Origin: Microbacterium sp. XT11
GTDB lineage: Bacteria; Actinomycetota; Actinomycetes; Actinomycetales; Microbacteriaceae
NCBI RefSeq assembly: GCF_001513675.1
Contig: NZ_CP013859.1
Location: forward strand, 497,081-561,080
Direction of reading: 5' to 3'
Length of the DNA: 64,000 nucleotides
Of this stretch, positions 44,476-52,672 are shown one piece after another. A program made the translations under genes and the position numbers. Position 1 is the first letter of the stretch, and each line of letters begins with the position of its first letter. The notes under the pieces were generated by a model, which was not told the origin of the DNA, searched no databases, and worked only from the letters and a program-made list of their open reading frames with translations.

Positions 44476-46440
44476 TCACCAGATGGTCACTCGGGACTCT
44501 CGCGGCAGCCACAGCGCGTCCGACTCCGTGACACCGAACGCGTCGTAGAACGCGTCGATGTTCCGCACGATCTGGTTGCACCGGAACTCGTTCGGGGAGT
44601 GCGGGTCGATCGTGAGCAGGCGCAGCGTCTCGGCCTCGCGGCTCTTCTGTTGCCATACCTGCGCCCACGAGAGGAGGAGCCGCTGAACGCCTGTGTAGCC
44701 GTCGATGACAGGGGCTTCCTTCCCCCCGAGCGACAGCTCATAAGCCTTCAACGCGATGCCGAGACCGCCGAGATCTCCGATGTTCTCGCCGATGGTGAGC
44801 GCACCGTTGACGTGGTGCTCGGGGTCCAGCCCCTCGGGCACGAGGGCGTCGTACTGCGCGATGAGCGCCTTCGTTCGCTCCTCGAAAGCCGTGCGATCGG
44901 CATCCGTCCACCAGTCCTGGAGGCGGCCGTCGCCGTCGTAGCGGCTGCCCTGGTCGTCGAACCCATGACCGATCTCGTGGCCGATCACGGCGCCGATCCC
45001 GCCGTAGTTCGCCGCCGCGTCGCGTGAGGCGTCGAAGAACGGGTACTGCAGGATGGCAGCCGGGAACACGATCTCGTTCATGAGCGGGTTGTAGTAGGCG
45101 TTGACCATCTGCGGCGGCATGTACCACTCGGTGCGGTCGATCGGCTTGCCGACCTTGTCGACGTTGCGGTCGTGCTCGAAGATCGCCGCCCGCCGCACGT
45201 TCCCCAGCAGATCTTCGCGATCGATCGTGAGAGCGGAGTAGTCACGCCACACCTCGGGGTGACCGATCTTCGGCGTGAACGCGTCGAGCTTGGCGAGAGC
45301 CCGCTCACGCGTTTCGGCGGTCATCCAGTCGAGCTGCGCGATGCTCTGCCGGTAGGCCTCGATGAGGTTGCCGACCAGCTCGTCCATCGCGGCCTTGGCC
45401 GTCGGAGGGTAGTGACGCTCGACGTACACCTTGCCGATGGCTTCGCCCAGCGCGCCCTCGGTCACCGAGACGCCGCGCTTCCAGCGCTCGCGGATCGTCG
45501 GCACTCCGGTGAGCTCGGTGCCGTAGAACGAGAAGTTCTCCTGCACGATGTCGTCGGTGAGGTACGGCGCCGCCGAGTGGACGACCTGTGCGCGCAGCCA
45601 CGCCTTCCAGTCGTCGAGCCTGGCGTCGGTCAGCAGGGTGCCGAGCCCCTCGATGAAGCTGGGCTGGTACACCACGACCTCGTCGAACGCGGAGGGGTTG
45701 CTCGGAGCCACGGCGTCGCGCCACGGCGCGAGGTCGACTCCCGCGAGCGCCTGCAGTTCGTCCCAGCTCTTGAGGTTGTACGTCTCGACCGCGTCGCGGC
45801 TGCGCACGTTGTCCCAGTGGTGGCCTGCCAGCTCGGTCTCCAGCGCGATCGACCGTTCGGTGTCGCCTGCGGCATCCGCCACGCCCACGAGGGTGAGCAG
45901 GCGCTCGAGATGAGCACGGTACGTCGATCGGGTGCCCTCGAATGTGTCGAGACGGTAGTAGCTCTCATCGGGGAGGGAGAGTCCCGACTGCACGACGAAC
46001 GGCACATAGCGCTCGGGGTTGCCAGGATCGGGCTCGATGTACAGGCCGATCAGGTGGGCGCGTCCGTCACGGTCGTACGTGCCCACGGTGCGGAGGAACG
46101 CAGGGATGCTGTCGATCGCGTCGATCTCGGCCAAGGTGCCGGCGAGCGGGGTGACGCCGGCCGCAGCGATGCGCTCGGTGTCCATGAAGCTCGCGAAGAG
46201 GTCGCCGATCTTGCGCGCGAGGGTGCCCTCTTCGGCGTTCTGCGACTCCTCGATGATCGCCCTGACGTCTTTCTCGGCCTGCTCGGCGAGCAGGTGGAAC
46301 GAGCCCCAGCGCGCCTTGTCGCCCGGGATCTCGGTGCGTGCGAGCCATTCGCCGTTGACGTGGCGGTACAGGTCGTCTTGCGGGCGGATGTCGGAGCTGA
46401 ACTCGTCGATGGCCAGGCCAGAGGGAAGCACGTCGGTCAT
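44476..46440 (-). CDS. pepO: M13 (neprilysin-like) zinc metallopeptidase
   Basis: A 654-residue peptidase with no signal peptide. The N-terminal domain begins RPQDDLYRHVNGEWLARTEIPGDK; the zinc site is HEIGH (488-492) with the third ligand Glu in GENIGDLGG about 60 residues later; NAYYNP binds the substrate backbone. The ending RESRVTIW replaces the usual C-terminal Cys-containing CxxW of the family. TAGGCT lies six bases before ATG 46440. It probably degrades oligopeptides in the cytoplasm. Confidence 0.95.
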   Translation of the reverse strand: MTDVLPSGLAIDEFSSDIRPQDDLYRHVNGEWLARTEIPGDKARWGSFHLLAEQAEKDVRAIIEESQNAEEGTLARKIGDLFASFMDTERIAAAGVTPLAGTLAEIDAIDSIPAFLRTVGTYDRDGRAHLIGLYIEPDPGNPERYVPFVVQSGLSLPDESYYRLDTFEGTRSTYRAHLERLLTLVGVADAAGDTERSIALETELAGHHWDNVRSRDAVETYNLKSWDELQALAGVDLAPWRDAVAPSNPSAFDEVVVYQPSFIEGLGTLLTDARLDDWKAWLRAQVVHSAAPYLTDDIVQENFSFYGTELTGVPTIRERWKRGVSVTEGALGEAIGKVYVERHYPPTAKAAMDELVGNLIEAYRQSIAQLDWMTAETRERALAKLDAFTPKIGHPEVWRDYSALTIDREDLLGNVRRAAIFEHDRNVDKVGKPIDRTEWYMPPQMVNAYYNPLMNEIVFPAAILQYPFFDASRDAAANYGGIGAVIGHEIGHGFDDQGSRYDGDGRLQDWWTDADRTAFEERTKALIAQYDALVPEGLDPEHHVNGALTIGENIGDLGGLGIALKAYELSLGGKEAPVIDGYTGVQRLLLSWAQVWQQKSREAETLRLLTIDPHSPNEFRCNQIVRNIDAFYDAFGVTESDALWLPRESRVTIW

Positions 46441-46517
46441 GCGACCAGCCTAGGACCACCCCTCCGACATCGCGGCGGCCGTGTCATTCGGGCGGGCTCA
46501 CGCACTCCGTCGCAACA

Positions 46518-46607
46518 GCCGCGGGCTCGGCCGGCACCGCGGGCTCAGCAGGCGCCGCGGGCTCGGTCGGCACCGCGGGCCCAGCCGGCACCGCGGGCTC
46601 AGTGGCG
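46518..46607. repeat. 18-bp stop-codon repeat at the DUF1992 gene end
   Basis: Five units of about 18 bases (GCCGCGGGCTCGGCCGGC and variants) starting at 46518, 46536, 46554, 46572 and 46590. The TCA at 46599-46601, the stop of the DUF1992 gene on the minus strand, lies inside the last unit; two of the other units keep TCA, and three have TCG or CCA there. Confidence 0.8.
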
Positions 46608-47138
46608 ACGGCGGAGACGGAAGCGGCGTCGCTTCGGCGGCTCCGGCGGGGCCGAGGCGGCACGAGCCGCTCGCCGCGCACTCCACGCGACCACCTCCGC
46701 CTCGACGTCGCGCGGCGCGGTGACCACGGGAGGCCCGCCGAGGAGCTGCCGCCTCGCCTCGATCACGCGCCGGTTGAAGTCCTCGAGCACCTCGCGCACG
46801 TCGCTCTCGCGGGTGAGGAGGTCGAGCTGGTCGTCGAGCTCGCGGTCTTCGACGCGGAGGAGCAGGGCCGGAGGGCCGAGGCCGGTCAGGTTCTCCGTCT
46901 CGATCTTCCGCCGGATCCACCAGTCCGGGTCGTGGTGATCTCCCAATCCGGGGATCGGCTTGCCCGCACCGGGCAGGTTGTCGAAATCGCCGCGGCGGAT
47001 CGCGACCTGGATCGCGCTCTCGACGTACGCGGCGCGGTCGACGGCTGCGGCGGCTCCAGGCGGGATGCCCTCATCGGCATCCCGCTCACCGCGTCGGCGC
47101 GCGAGATACCGGGCGGCGGCCTCTCGTGGATCGCTCAT
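46599..47138 (-). CDS. DUF1992 (DnaJ-homologue-like) protein
   Basis: A 179-residue protein. YVESAIQVAIRRGDFDNLPGAGKPIPGLGDHHDPDWWIRRKIETENL is the DUF1992 signature, found in a conserved domain also fused to J-domains; its function is unknown. A basic tail (PPKRRRFRLRRRH) ends the protein inside an 18-bp repeat array. GGAGG lies upstream of ATG 47138. Confidence 0.88.
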   Translation of the reverse strand: MSDPREAAARYLARRRGERDADEGIPPGAAAAVDRAAYVESAIQVAIRRGDFDNLPGAGKPIPGLGDHHDPDWWIRRKIETENLTGLGPPALLLRVEDRELDDQLDLLTRESDVREVLEDFNRRVIEARRQLLGGPPVVTAPRDVEAEVVAWSARRAARAASAPPEPPKRRRFRLRRRH

Positions 47139-47250
47139 GCTGCACCTCCGGTGATTCCAGCGTACGTCGGCACGCGCCGACGCGGCCCGCTCGCCCGGGA
47201 CATCCTGCCGCGGCGATGTCGGCGGACGGAGCGACGTCGGCGGCCTCCCC

Positions 47251-47256
47251 TAGGCT
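47251..47256 (+). promoter_or_regulatory. Leaderless -10 element of the MATE gene
   Basis: TAGGCT, six bases before GTG 47263; the intervening CGGAAG could also act as a weak ribosome site. Confidence 0.5.
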
Positions 47257-47262
47257 CGGAAG

Positions 47263-48585
47263 GTGACCGCGCGCGCCTCCTTGAACCGAGAGATCCTGCG
47301 CCTCGCCGTGCCCGCGCTCGGCGCGCTGATCGCGGAGCCCGCCTTCCTCATCGTCGACGCGGCCCTGGTGGGTCACCTCGGCACAGTGCCGCTCGCGGGG
47401 CTCGGAATCGCCAGCGCGGTGCTGCAGACCGTGGTCGGCCTGATGGTGTTCCTCGCCTACTCGACGACACCAGCCGTCGCGCGGAGGTACGGAGCGGGAG
47501 AGCCGGGCGAGGCGGTCTCCGTCGGCATCAACGGCATGTGGCTCGCGCTGGGCCTCGGCGCGGTGCTCGCGGTGATCGGCGCCGTGTCCACGCCGTGGCT
47601 CGTCTCGCTCTTCGGCGCGGGCGACGCCGTGGCGGCACAGGCCGGCGACTACCTCATCATCTCGATGTGGGGGCTCCCCGCCATGCTGATCGTGTTCGCG
47701 GCGACAGGGCTGCTGCGGGGCATGCAGGACACCGTGACGCCGCTGTGGATCGCCGGGCTCGGATTCGGCGCGAACGCGCTGCTCAACTACCTCTTCATCT
47801 ACGGCCTCGGCTGGGGGATCGCCGGCTCGGCTGCCGGCACCGTCGCGGCGCAGTGGGGCATGGTGGCCGCGTACGTGGTCGTCGTGCGTCGCCTGGCCGA
47901 CCGTCACGACGCCTCACTGCGCGCGCACGGTGACGGCCTCCGCCGCACGGCTCGCTCGGGGGGCTGGCTGTTCCTCCGCACCGTCAGCCTGCGCGTCGCG
48001 CTCCTCGCGACCGTCGGCGTCGCCACCGGCATCGGCACGCGGGAGCTCGCCGGATGGCAGATCGTCTTCACCATCTTCTCGGCGGCCGCGTTCGCGCTCG
48101 ACGCGCTGGCCATCGCGGCACAGGCGCTGATCGGCAAAGAGCTCGGCGCCGGCGACGACGCGCAGGTACGGCGCGTCCTCGGGCGGACGGTGGCGTGGGG
48201 CGCGTGGTTCGGGGTCGTGGTCGGCGTCCTCATCGCCGCGTCGTCCGGCGTGCTCGGCTTCGTGTTCACCGGCGACGCGGAGGTGTCCGGCCTCGTTCAG
48301 CCGGCGCTCGTCGTGCTGGCGGTCGCGCAGCCCATCGCCGGGGTGGTGTTCGTGCTCGACGGCGTGCTCATGGGCGCGAACGACGCCCGCTACCTAGCGA
48401 TCGCGGGCATCGTGAACCTCGTGCCGTTCCTGCCCTCGCTGTGGATCATCTCGGCGACCGGGGTCGACGGCGCGACCGGCCTGATCTGGCTCTCCGTGGC
48501 ATTCTTCGGCGTCTACCTGCTGGCGCGGCTGGGCACCCTCGGCTGGCGGGTCAGGTCGGGCCGCTGGGCGCTCGCCGAGGCATGA
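47263..48585 (+). CDS. MATE family efflux transporter (DinF branch)
   Basis: A 440-residue, 12-helix antiporter. NREILRLAVPALGALIAEPAFLIVDAALVGHLG is the N-terminal helix 1 signature; LLRGMQDTVTPLWIAG and the second-half repeat (WQIVFTIFSAAAFALDALAIAAQALIGKELGAGD) are typical of the DinF subfamily, which exports cationic drugs or damage-related compounds using Na+ or H+. GTG start. The first of the two-fold repeats is complete, so it should be functional. Confidence 0.93.
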   Translation: MTARASLNREILRLAVPALGALIAEPAFLIVDAALVGHLGTVPLAGLGIASAVLQTVVGLMVFLAYSTTPAVARRYGAGEPGEAVSVGINGMWLALGLGAVLAVIGAVSTPWLVSLFGAGDAVAAQAGDYLIISMWGLPAMLIVFAATGLLRGMQDTVTPLWIAGLGFGANALLNYLFIYGLGWGIAGSAAGTVAAQWGMVAAYVVVVRRLADRHDASLRAHGDGLRRTARSGGWLFLRTVSLRVALLATVGVATGIGTRELAGWQIVFTIFSAAAFALDALAIAAQALIGKELGAGDDAQVRRVLGRTVAWGAWFGVVVGVLIAASSGVLGFVFTGDAEVSGLVQPALVVLAVAQPIAGVVFVLDGVLMGANDARYLAIAGIVNLVPFLPSLWIISATGVDGATGLIWLSVAFFGVYLLARLGTLGWRVRSGRWALAEA

Positions 48586-48603
48586 CCCGTCGCACGGACT
48601 GCT

Positions 48604-48638
48604 CCTCCACATTCCCGCTCGACGACGAGTTCTCCACC
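48604..48638 (+). promoter_or_regulatory. CCTCCACAT-N20-TCCACC element, copy B
   Basis: CCTCCACAT at 48604-48612 and TCCACC at 48633-48638, again with a 20-base spacer; the coiled-coil start lies 117 bases after the first base. Confidence 0.65.
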
Positions 48639-48720
48639 GGACCGGTATTCATCCGCGACACGCGCCCTCGATCTCCGTATCCCCCTGGCATGGTGTTCCT
48701 GCCACCGGAATGATGAAGGG

Positions 48721-49093
48721 ATGCTGACCATGAACGAGCCGCAGGTGTGGACCCTGATCGGCGTCTTCGCCGCGTGCCTGTTCGGCATGCTCACCCTGAT
48801 GTCCACGATGTTCGCACGCATGCTGCGGGCCGAGGTCGGGAGCGTCCGCACGGAGACCGCAAGCCTCCACAGGGAACTCCGCACCGAGACCGAGAGCATC
48901 CGCAGGGAACTCCGCACCGAGACCGAGAGCATCCGCACAGATGCGCGCCGAGATCGGCAACGTCCGCGCCGAGACGGAGAGCCTCCGCACCGAGATACGC
49001 GCCGAGTTCAGCGCCCTCGGCCGGCGCCTCGACCGGCTGGACGCAGACATCAGCGCCCTCACGAAGCGCGCGTTCGGCCTGGAACGCGACTGA
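48721..49093 (+). pseudogene. Frameshifted membrane-anchored coiled-coil protein, paralogue B
   Basis: From ATG 48721 the frame encodes MNEPQVWTLIGVFAACLFGMLTLMS and repeats of RTETESIRRELRTETESIRT. The frame then turns into Arg-rich nonsense. A +1 shift at about 48936-48940 restores MRAEIGNVRAETESLRTEIRAEFSAL and on to FGLERD with a stop at 49091. The break lies in direct repeats of CTCCGCACCGAGACCGAGAG, where a one-base slip is likely. It is either a recent inactivation, a phase-variable switch, or a read error. Confidence 0.75.
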
Positions 49094-49119
49094 CCCGCGC
49101 CGAGCTGGCGCGGCCGCTG

Positions 49120-49746
49120 TCATGCGTACCGGCGGCACCACTCGTACATGATGACGGCCGCCGCCGCGCTCGCGTTGATCGACCGCGTCGATCCGTACTG
49201 CGTGATCTCGACGTGGGCGGATGCCGCTGCCAGCGCTTCCTCCGAGAGCCCCGGCCCCTCCTGCCCGAAGAGCAGCACGCATCGCTCCGGCAGGTCCGCT
49301 CGATCGACCGGCACGGCGCCCGGCACGTTGTCCACCGCGATGACCGGGATTCCGGCGTCATCCGCCCACGCCGCGAACGCCGCGACATCGGCATGATGCA
49401 CGACGTGCTGGTAACGGTCGGTGACCATCGCGCCCCTCTTGTTCCAGCGCCGGCGCCCGATGATGTGCACGGTGTCGGCGAGGAACGCGTTGGCGCTGCG
49501 GACGATCGAGCCGATGTTCAGATCGTGCTGCCAGTTCTCGATGGCCACGTGGAACGGATGCCGGCGCTCGTCGAGATCCGCGACGATGGCCTCCATCCGC
49601 CAGTAGCGGTACCGGTCGATGACGTTGCGGGTGTCGCCGTGCGCGAGAAGGTCGGGGTCGTAGCGGGCATCCTCCGGCCACGCTTCCCGTCCGCCTGGCC
49701 ACGGTCCGACGCCGTGGGTGGTGCGCTCGGGCGTCTGCTCGTCCAT
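49120..49746 (-). CDS. TrmH/SpoU family RNA methyltransferase
   Basis: A 208-residue SPOUT enzyme for 2'-O-ribose methylation of tRNA or rRNA. Motif 1 is NIGSIVRSANAFLADTVHIIG, motif 2 LLFGQEGPGLSEEAL and motif 3 STRSINASAAAAVIMYEW, which together make the knotted SAM site. TAGCCT six bases before ATG 49746 decides between it and a GTG three bases upstream. The RNA target is unknown. Confidence 0.92.
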   Translation of the reverse strand: MDEQTPERTTHGVGPWPGGREAWPEDARYDPDLLAHGDTRNVIDRYRYWRMEAIVADLDERRHPFHVAIENWQHDLNIGSIVRSANAFLADTVHIIGRRRWNKRGAMVTDRYQHVVHHADVAAFAAWADDAGIPVIAVDNVPGAVPVDRADLPERCVLLFGQEGPGLSEEALAAASAHVEITQYGSTRSINASAAAAVIMYEWCRRYA

Positions 49747-49768
49747 CACGCCAGGCTATCCGCCGGGG

Positions 49769-50188
49769 TCAGTCGATGATGACGAAGAGCGTGTTCGACG
49801 CGATCACGATCCAGATCACGCCGATCGCTGCGGCAGGGATCGCCGTCACGAGGCGGCGTGCCGCCGGCCCCTGGCGAAGCGCGAACGCCGTCGCACCGAT
49901 GCACACCGCAGTGCCGACGAGCGCGACGACCGTGAGGGGCCACCCGCTCTGGGTGTCGCCTGCTTCCCAGTCGCACCGCACCCCGACGGGGAAGGCCGTG
50001 ACCTCGACCCTCCGCAGTGTGTCGTCATGCGGTTCGACCCCGTCGGGGAGTTCGCTCGCCCAGCAGGTCGCGACCGGATCGGCGACGGCATCCGCCTGCG
50101 CGATGGCCGCCGTCGCGACGGGGAAGACGCTGAGGATGGCCAGCAGCAGGAGCACCCACCACGCCGTGCTCGCTCTCCCTGTCGCCAT
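49769..50188 (-). CDS. Small membrane protein, 139 residues
   Basis: Not recognised. It has helices at about 9-30 (AWWVLLLLAILSVFPVATAAIAQA, may be a signal anchor), 84-104 and 113-135, with an extracytoplasmic stretch that carries a Cys pair (CWASELPDG...VRCDWEAGD). The end is NTLFVIID. TAGAAG and TGAGGA precede ATG 50188. It is divergent from mntH by 103 bp. Confidence 0.75.
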   Translation of the reverse strand: MATGRASTAWWVLLLLAILSVFPVATAAIAQADAVADPVATCWASELPDGVEPHDDTLRRVEVTAFPVGVRCDWEAGDTQSGWPLTVVALVGTAVCIGATAFALRQGPAARRLVTAIPAAAIGVIWIVIASNTLFVIID

Positions 50189-50256
50189 TCCTCACTTCTA
50201 ACACGCGCGCCGGTGACCCCGGGATTCCGAGGAGCGATCGTTATCCTCGCCCGGGA

Positions 50257-50304
50257 TTTAGGCATGCCGAAAAATCAGCTACGATTTCGGCATGCCGAAA
50301 TCGT
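50257..50304. promoter_or_regulatory. Two MntR-type operators bracketing the mntH promoter
   Basis: Site 1 is TTTAGGCATGCCGAAA (50257-50272). Site 2 has the core TTTCGGCATGCCGAAA and is a perfect 24-bp palindrome (50281-50304) centred on the mntH start codon. The -10 TACGAT (50280-50285) ends six bases before ATG 50292; site 1 covers the -35 region, site 2 the -10, transcript start and start codon. Centres are 28 bases apart. The DtxR/MntR gene lies 1.7 kb downstream. Confidence 0.85.
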
Positions 50305-51530
50305 CCGCCTCAACGCTCCGCTCGCGCGGCCTTTGGCTCCTCGGCCCGGCGCTCGTGGCCGGCGTCGCCTACCTCGATCCAGGCAACGTCGCCAGCAACA
50401 TGACCGCGGGCGCCCAGTACGGCTATCTGCTGGTCTGGGTCGTCCTGGCGGGCAACATCATGGCGTGGCTCATCCAGTACCTCTCGGCCAAGCTCGGGGT
50501 CGTGACGGGGCAGAGCCTTCCCGAGCTCCTCGGCGCTCGGCTCCGCCGCCCGTGGGCACGCCGCGCCTACTGGCTGCAGGCCGAGCTGGTGGCGATGGCG
50601 ACCGACCTCGCGGAGATCATCGGCGGCGCGGTCGCCCTCAACCTCCTTTTCGGCATGCCTCTCCTGCTCGGCGGCGTCATCACGGGCGCGGTGTCGATGA
50701 TCCTCCTCGCCGTGCACAGCCGGCGCGGTCCGCGGCACTTCGAGTTCGTGATCATCGCGCTCATGGTCATCATCACCGTGGGGTTCATCGCCGGAGTGTT
50801 CATCGCCCCGCCGGACCCGGCCGGTGTCGCCGGCGGCCTCGTGCCGCGCTTCGAGGACAGCGGTTCGGTGCTCCTCGCCGCGTCCATCCTCGGCGCGACG
50901 ATCATGCCGCACGCGATCTATGCCCACTCCTCTCTCGCGCGCGACCGGTTCGGCGGCGACCCTCGGGCGGATGCCGAGACGCGCACCCTCCTGACCGCCA
51001 CCCGCTGGGACGTCACGGTCGCGATGGTCATCGCCGGTTCGGTGAACCTCGGCATCCTGCTGCTCGCCGCGGCGAACCTCGCCGGCGTCGAAGGCACCGA
51101 CTCGCTCGAAGGAGCGCATGCGGCCCTCGCCGACGGGCTCGGCCCCGTCGTGGCGACCTTCTTCGCGGTGGGGCTCCTCGCGTCGGGGCTCGCTTCGACC
51201 TCGGTGGGCGCCTACGCCGGCGCTGAGATCATGCACGGGCTCCTGCGCGTGCGCGTGCCGCTTCTCGCCCGTCGCCTTGTGACCCTCATCCCGGCGCTCG
51301 TGATCCTCGGCACCGGCGTCGACCCGACGCTCGCGCTCGTGCTCAGCCAGGTCGTGCTGTCGTTCGGCATCCCGTTCGCGCTGATCCCGCTCGTCGCGCT
51401 CACCGCCCAGACCCGCACGCTGGGCGCGTGGGCGAACCGCACGGGCACGACGATCGCCGGGGTCGCCGCCTCCGTCCTCCTCATCGCGCTCAACGGCGCC
51501 CTGCTGTGGCTGGTGCTCACCGGCTCGTGA
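50292..51530 (+). CDS. mntH: Nramp-family Mn2+/divalent metal transporter MntH
   Basis: A 412-residue, 11-helix proton-coupled importer of Mn2+. The helix 1 metal motif is VAYLDPGNVASN, and the helix 6 motif is MPHAIYAHSSLARD with the metal-binding Met/Ala-Pro-His pattern. The first residues (MPKSSAS) are coded by the right half of an operator palindrome, so repressor and start codon share the same DNA. Leaderless start at ATG 50292. Confidence 0.96.
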   Translation: MPKSSASTLRSRGLWLLGPALVAGVAYLDPGNVASNMTAGAQYGYLLVWVVLAGNIMAWLIQYLSAKLGVVTGQSLPELLGARLRRPWARRAYWLQAELVAMATDLAEIIGGAVALNLLFGMPLLLGGVITGAVSMILLAVHSRRGPRHFEFVIIALMVIITVGFIAGVFIAPPDPAGVAGGLVPRFEDSGSVLLAASILGATIMPHAIYAHSSLARDRFGGDPRADAETRTLLTATRWDVTVAMVIAGSVNLGILLLAAANLAGVEGTDSLEGAHAALADGLGPVVATFFAVGLLASGLASTSVGAYAGAEIMHGLLRVRVPLLARRLVTLIPALVILGTGVDPTLALVLSQVVLSFGIPFALIPLVALTAQTRTLGAWANRTGTTIAGVAASVLLIALNGALLWLVLTGS

Positions 51531-51549
51531 CCCGTCGATCCCCGCATCC

Positions 51550-51597
51550 GCCCTGTCGCGAGGAGACATCCGCCCCTGTCGCGAGGAGGCACACCCT
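51550..51597 (+). repeat. Tandem pair after mntH
   Basis: CCTGTCGCGAGGAG occurs at about 51551 and 51573, each preceded by CATCCGCC; the period is about 22 bases. It lies just downstream of the mntH stop without including it. Confidence 0.6.
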
Positions 51598-51637
51598 CGA
51601 TTCCCGCTCCGCACAGCGCGCGGTTAGGCTCGAAGTC

Positions 51638-51928
51638 ATGACCCCCGAAGCCAAAGTCCGCCTGTTCACGTGGCTCGGGCTGACAGCCGGGGTGGTCGGC
51701 GCTCTGCTCATCGCCTTTCCGAAGATGCTCCCTGTCGGCGGTCCGTGGGTGCAGCTCGCGCTCGGCATCCTCACCCTGGTGCTCGCGTTCCGAGCCCGTC
51801 GGGTCGGGATGAGCGACGTGGAGGGCTTCGACGGACGGCTGTCGCTCGCCGCGGCGCTGCTCGGGTTCCTCGTGGTCTTCTTCGCCGGTCAGGTCGCCTT
51901 CGGCATCCTCGTCGCCGCCGCGAACTGA
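51638..51928 (+). CDS. Small three-helix membrane protein
   Basis: A 96-residue protein, helices FTWLGLTAGVVGALLIAF, WVQLALGILTLVLAF and LSLAAALLGFLVVFFAGQVAFGILVA. Not recognised. It stands between mntH and mntR on the same strand, so a role in manganese homeostasis is possible but unproven. TAGGCT lies seven bases before ATG 51638. Confidence 0.75.
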   Translation: MTPEAKVRLFTWLGLTAGVVGALLIAFPKMLPVGGPWVQLALGILTLVLAFRARRVGMSDVEGFDGRLSLAAALLGFLVVFFAGQVAFGILVAAAN

Positions 51929-51958
51929 GCCGCCGAGGCGCCCGCGTAGTCTGGAGAC

Positions 51959-52588
51959 GTGGCATCCCCCGCAGCTGACGACTACCTCAAGACCGTCTAC
52001 GCGCACACGGAGTGGCAGGACTCTCCGATCACCCCGTCGGTGCTGGCAGCGAAGCTGGGCATCGCCCCGTCGTCGGTCACCGAGATGGTGAAGAAGCTCG
52101 CGTCAGCCGGGCTCGTCTCGCACGTGCCGTACGGAGCGGTGCGCCTCACGGATGCCGGAACGCAGCGGGCACTGGCGGTGATCCGGCGCCACCGCCTGAT
52201 CGAGACCTGGCTCGTGCAGGAGTTCGGCTACGGGTGGGACGAGGTCCACGACGAGGCAGAGGTGCTCGAGCACACGATCAGCGATCGGCTCCTCGAGGGG
52301 ATCGATGCCCGCCTCGGTCGTCCGCGGTTCGATCCGCACGGCGACGCGATTCCGGATGCCGAGGGGCGGATCGACCGGGAACCGTTCGTGCTGCTCGCGG
52401 ATGCCGCGCCAGGGCATGCCGGCCGGGTGCTGCGCGTGAGCGATCAGGATCCCGAGGTCCTGCGGGCCGTGGAGGCCGCAGGGGTCACCGTCGGAACCGA
52501 GGTCGTCGTGACGCCGGGCGGCGTGCGCGTGGACGGCGTCGACGTCGAGGTGGGTGACGCGGCCGCGGTCATCTGGCTCACCGCCTGA
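51959..52588 (+). CDS. mntR: DtxR/MntR family metal-dependent repressor
   Basis: A 209-residue regulator. The winged helix (DDYLKTVYAHTEWQDSPITPSVLAAKLGIAPSSVTEMVKKLASAGLVSHVPYGAVRLTDAG) is followed by the dimerisation/metal domain (RRHRLIETWLVQEFGYGWDEVHDEAEVLEHTISDRLLEGID), with His, Glu and Asp ligands of the family, and a C-terminal SH3-like domain. The context with mntH and the GGCATGCC operators makes Mn2+ the likely corepressor. GTG 51959 has TAGTCT six bases before it. Confidence 0.93.
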   Translation: MASPAADDYLKTVYAHTEWQDSPITPSVLAAKLGIAPSSVTEMVKKLASAGLVSHVPYGAVRLTDAGTQRALAVIRRHRLIETWLVQEFGYGWDEVHDEAEVLEHTISDRLLEGIDARLGRPRFDPHGDAIPDAEGRIDREPFVLLADAAPGHAGRVLRVSDQDPEVLRAVEAAGVTVGTEVVVTPGGVRVDGVDVEVGDAAAVIWLTA

Positions 52589-52672
52589 CTCCCTCCCCAG
52601 GGGTGGTAATTCTTTTCGCGTGCGTGCAAGATTGTGGAAACCATTACCGCACCGAGACGGAATGAGGACTCG

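Noticed and set aside
46484..46681. A Pro/Ala/Glu-repeat protein gene after DUF1992
   Set aside because: The frame is produced by the 18-bp repeat array and overlaps the end of the DUF1992 gene; no start signal.
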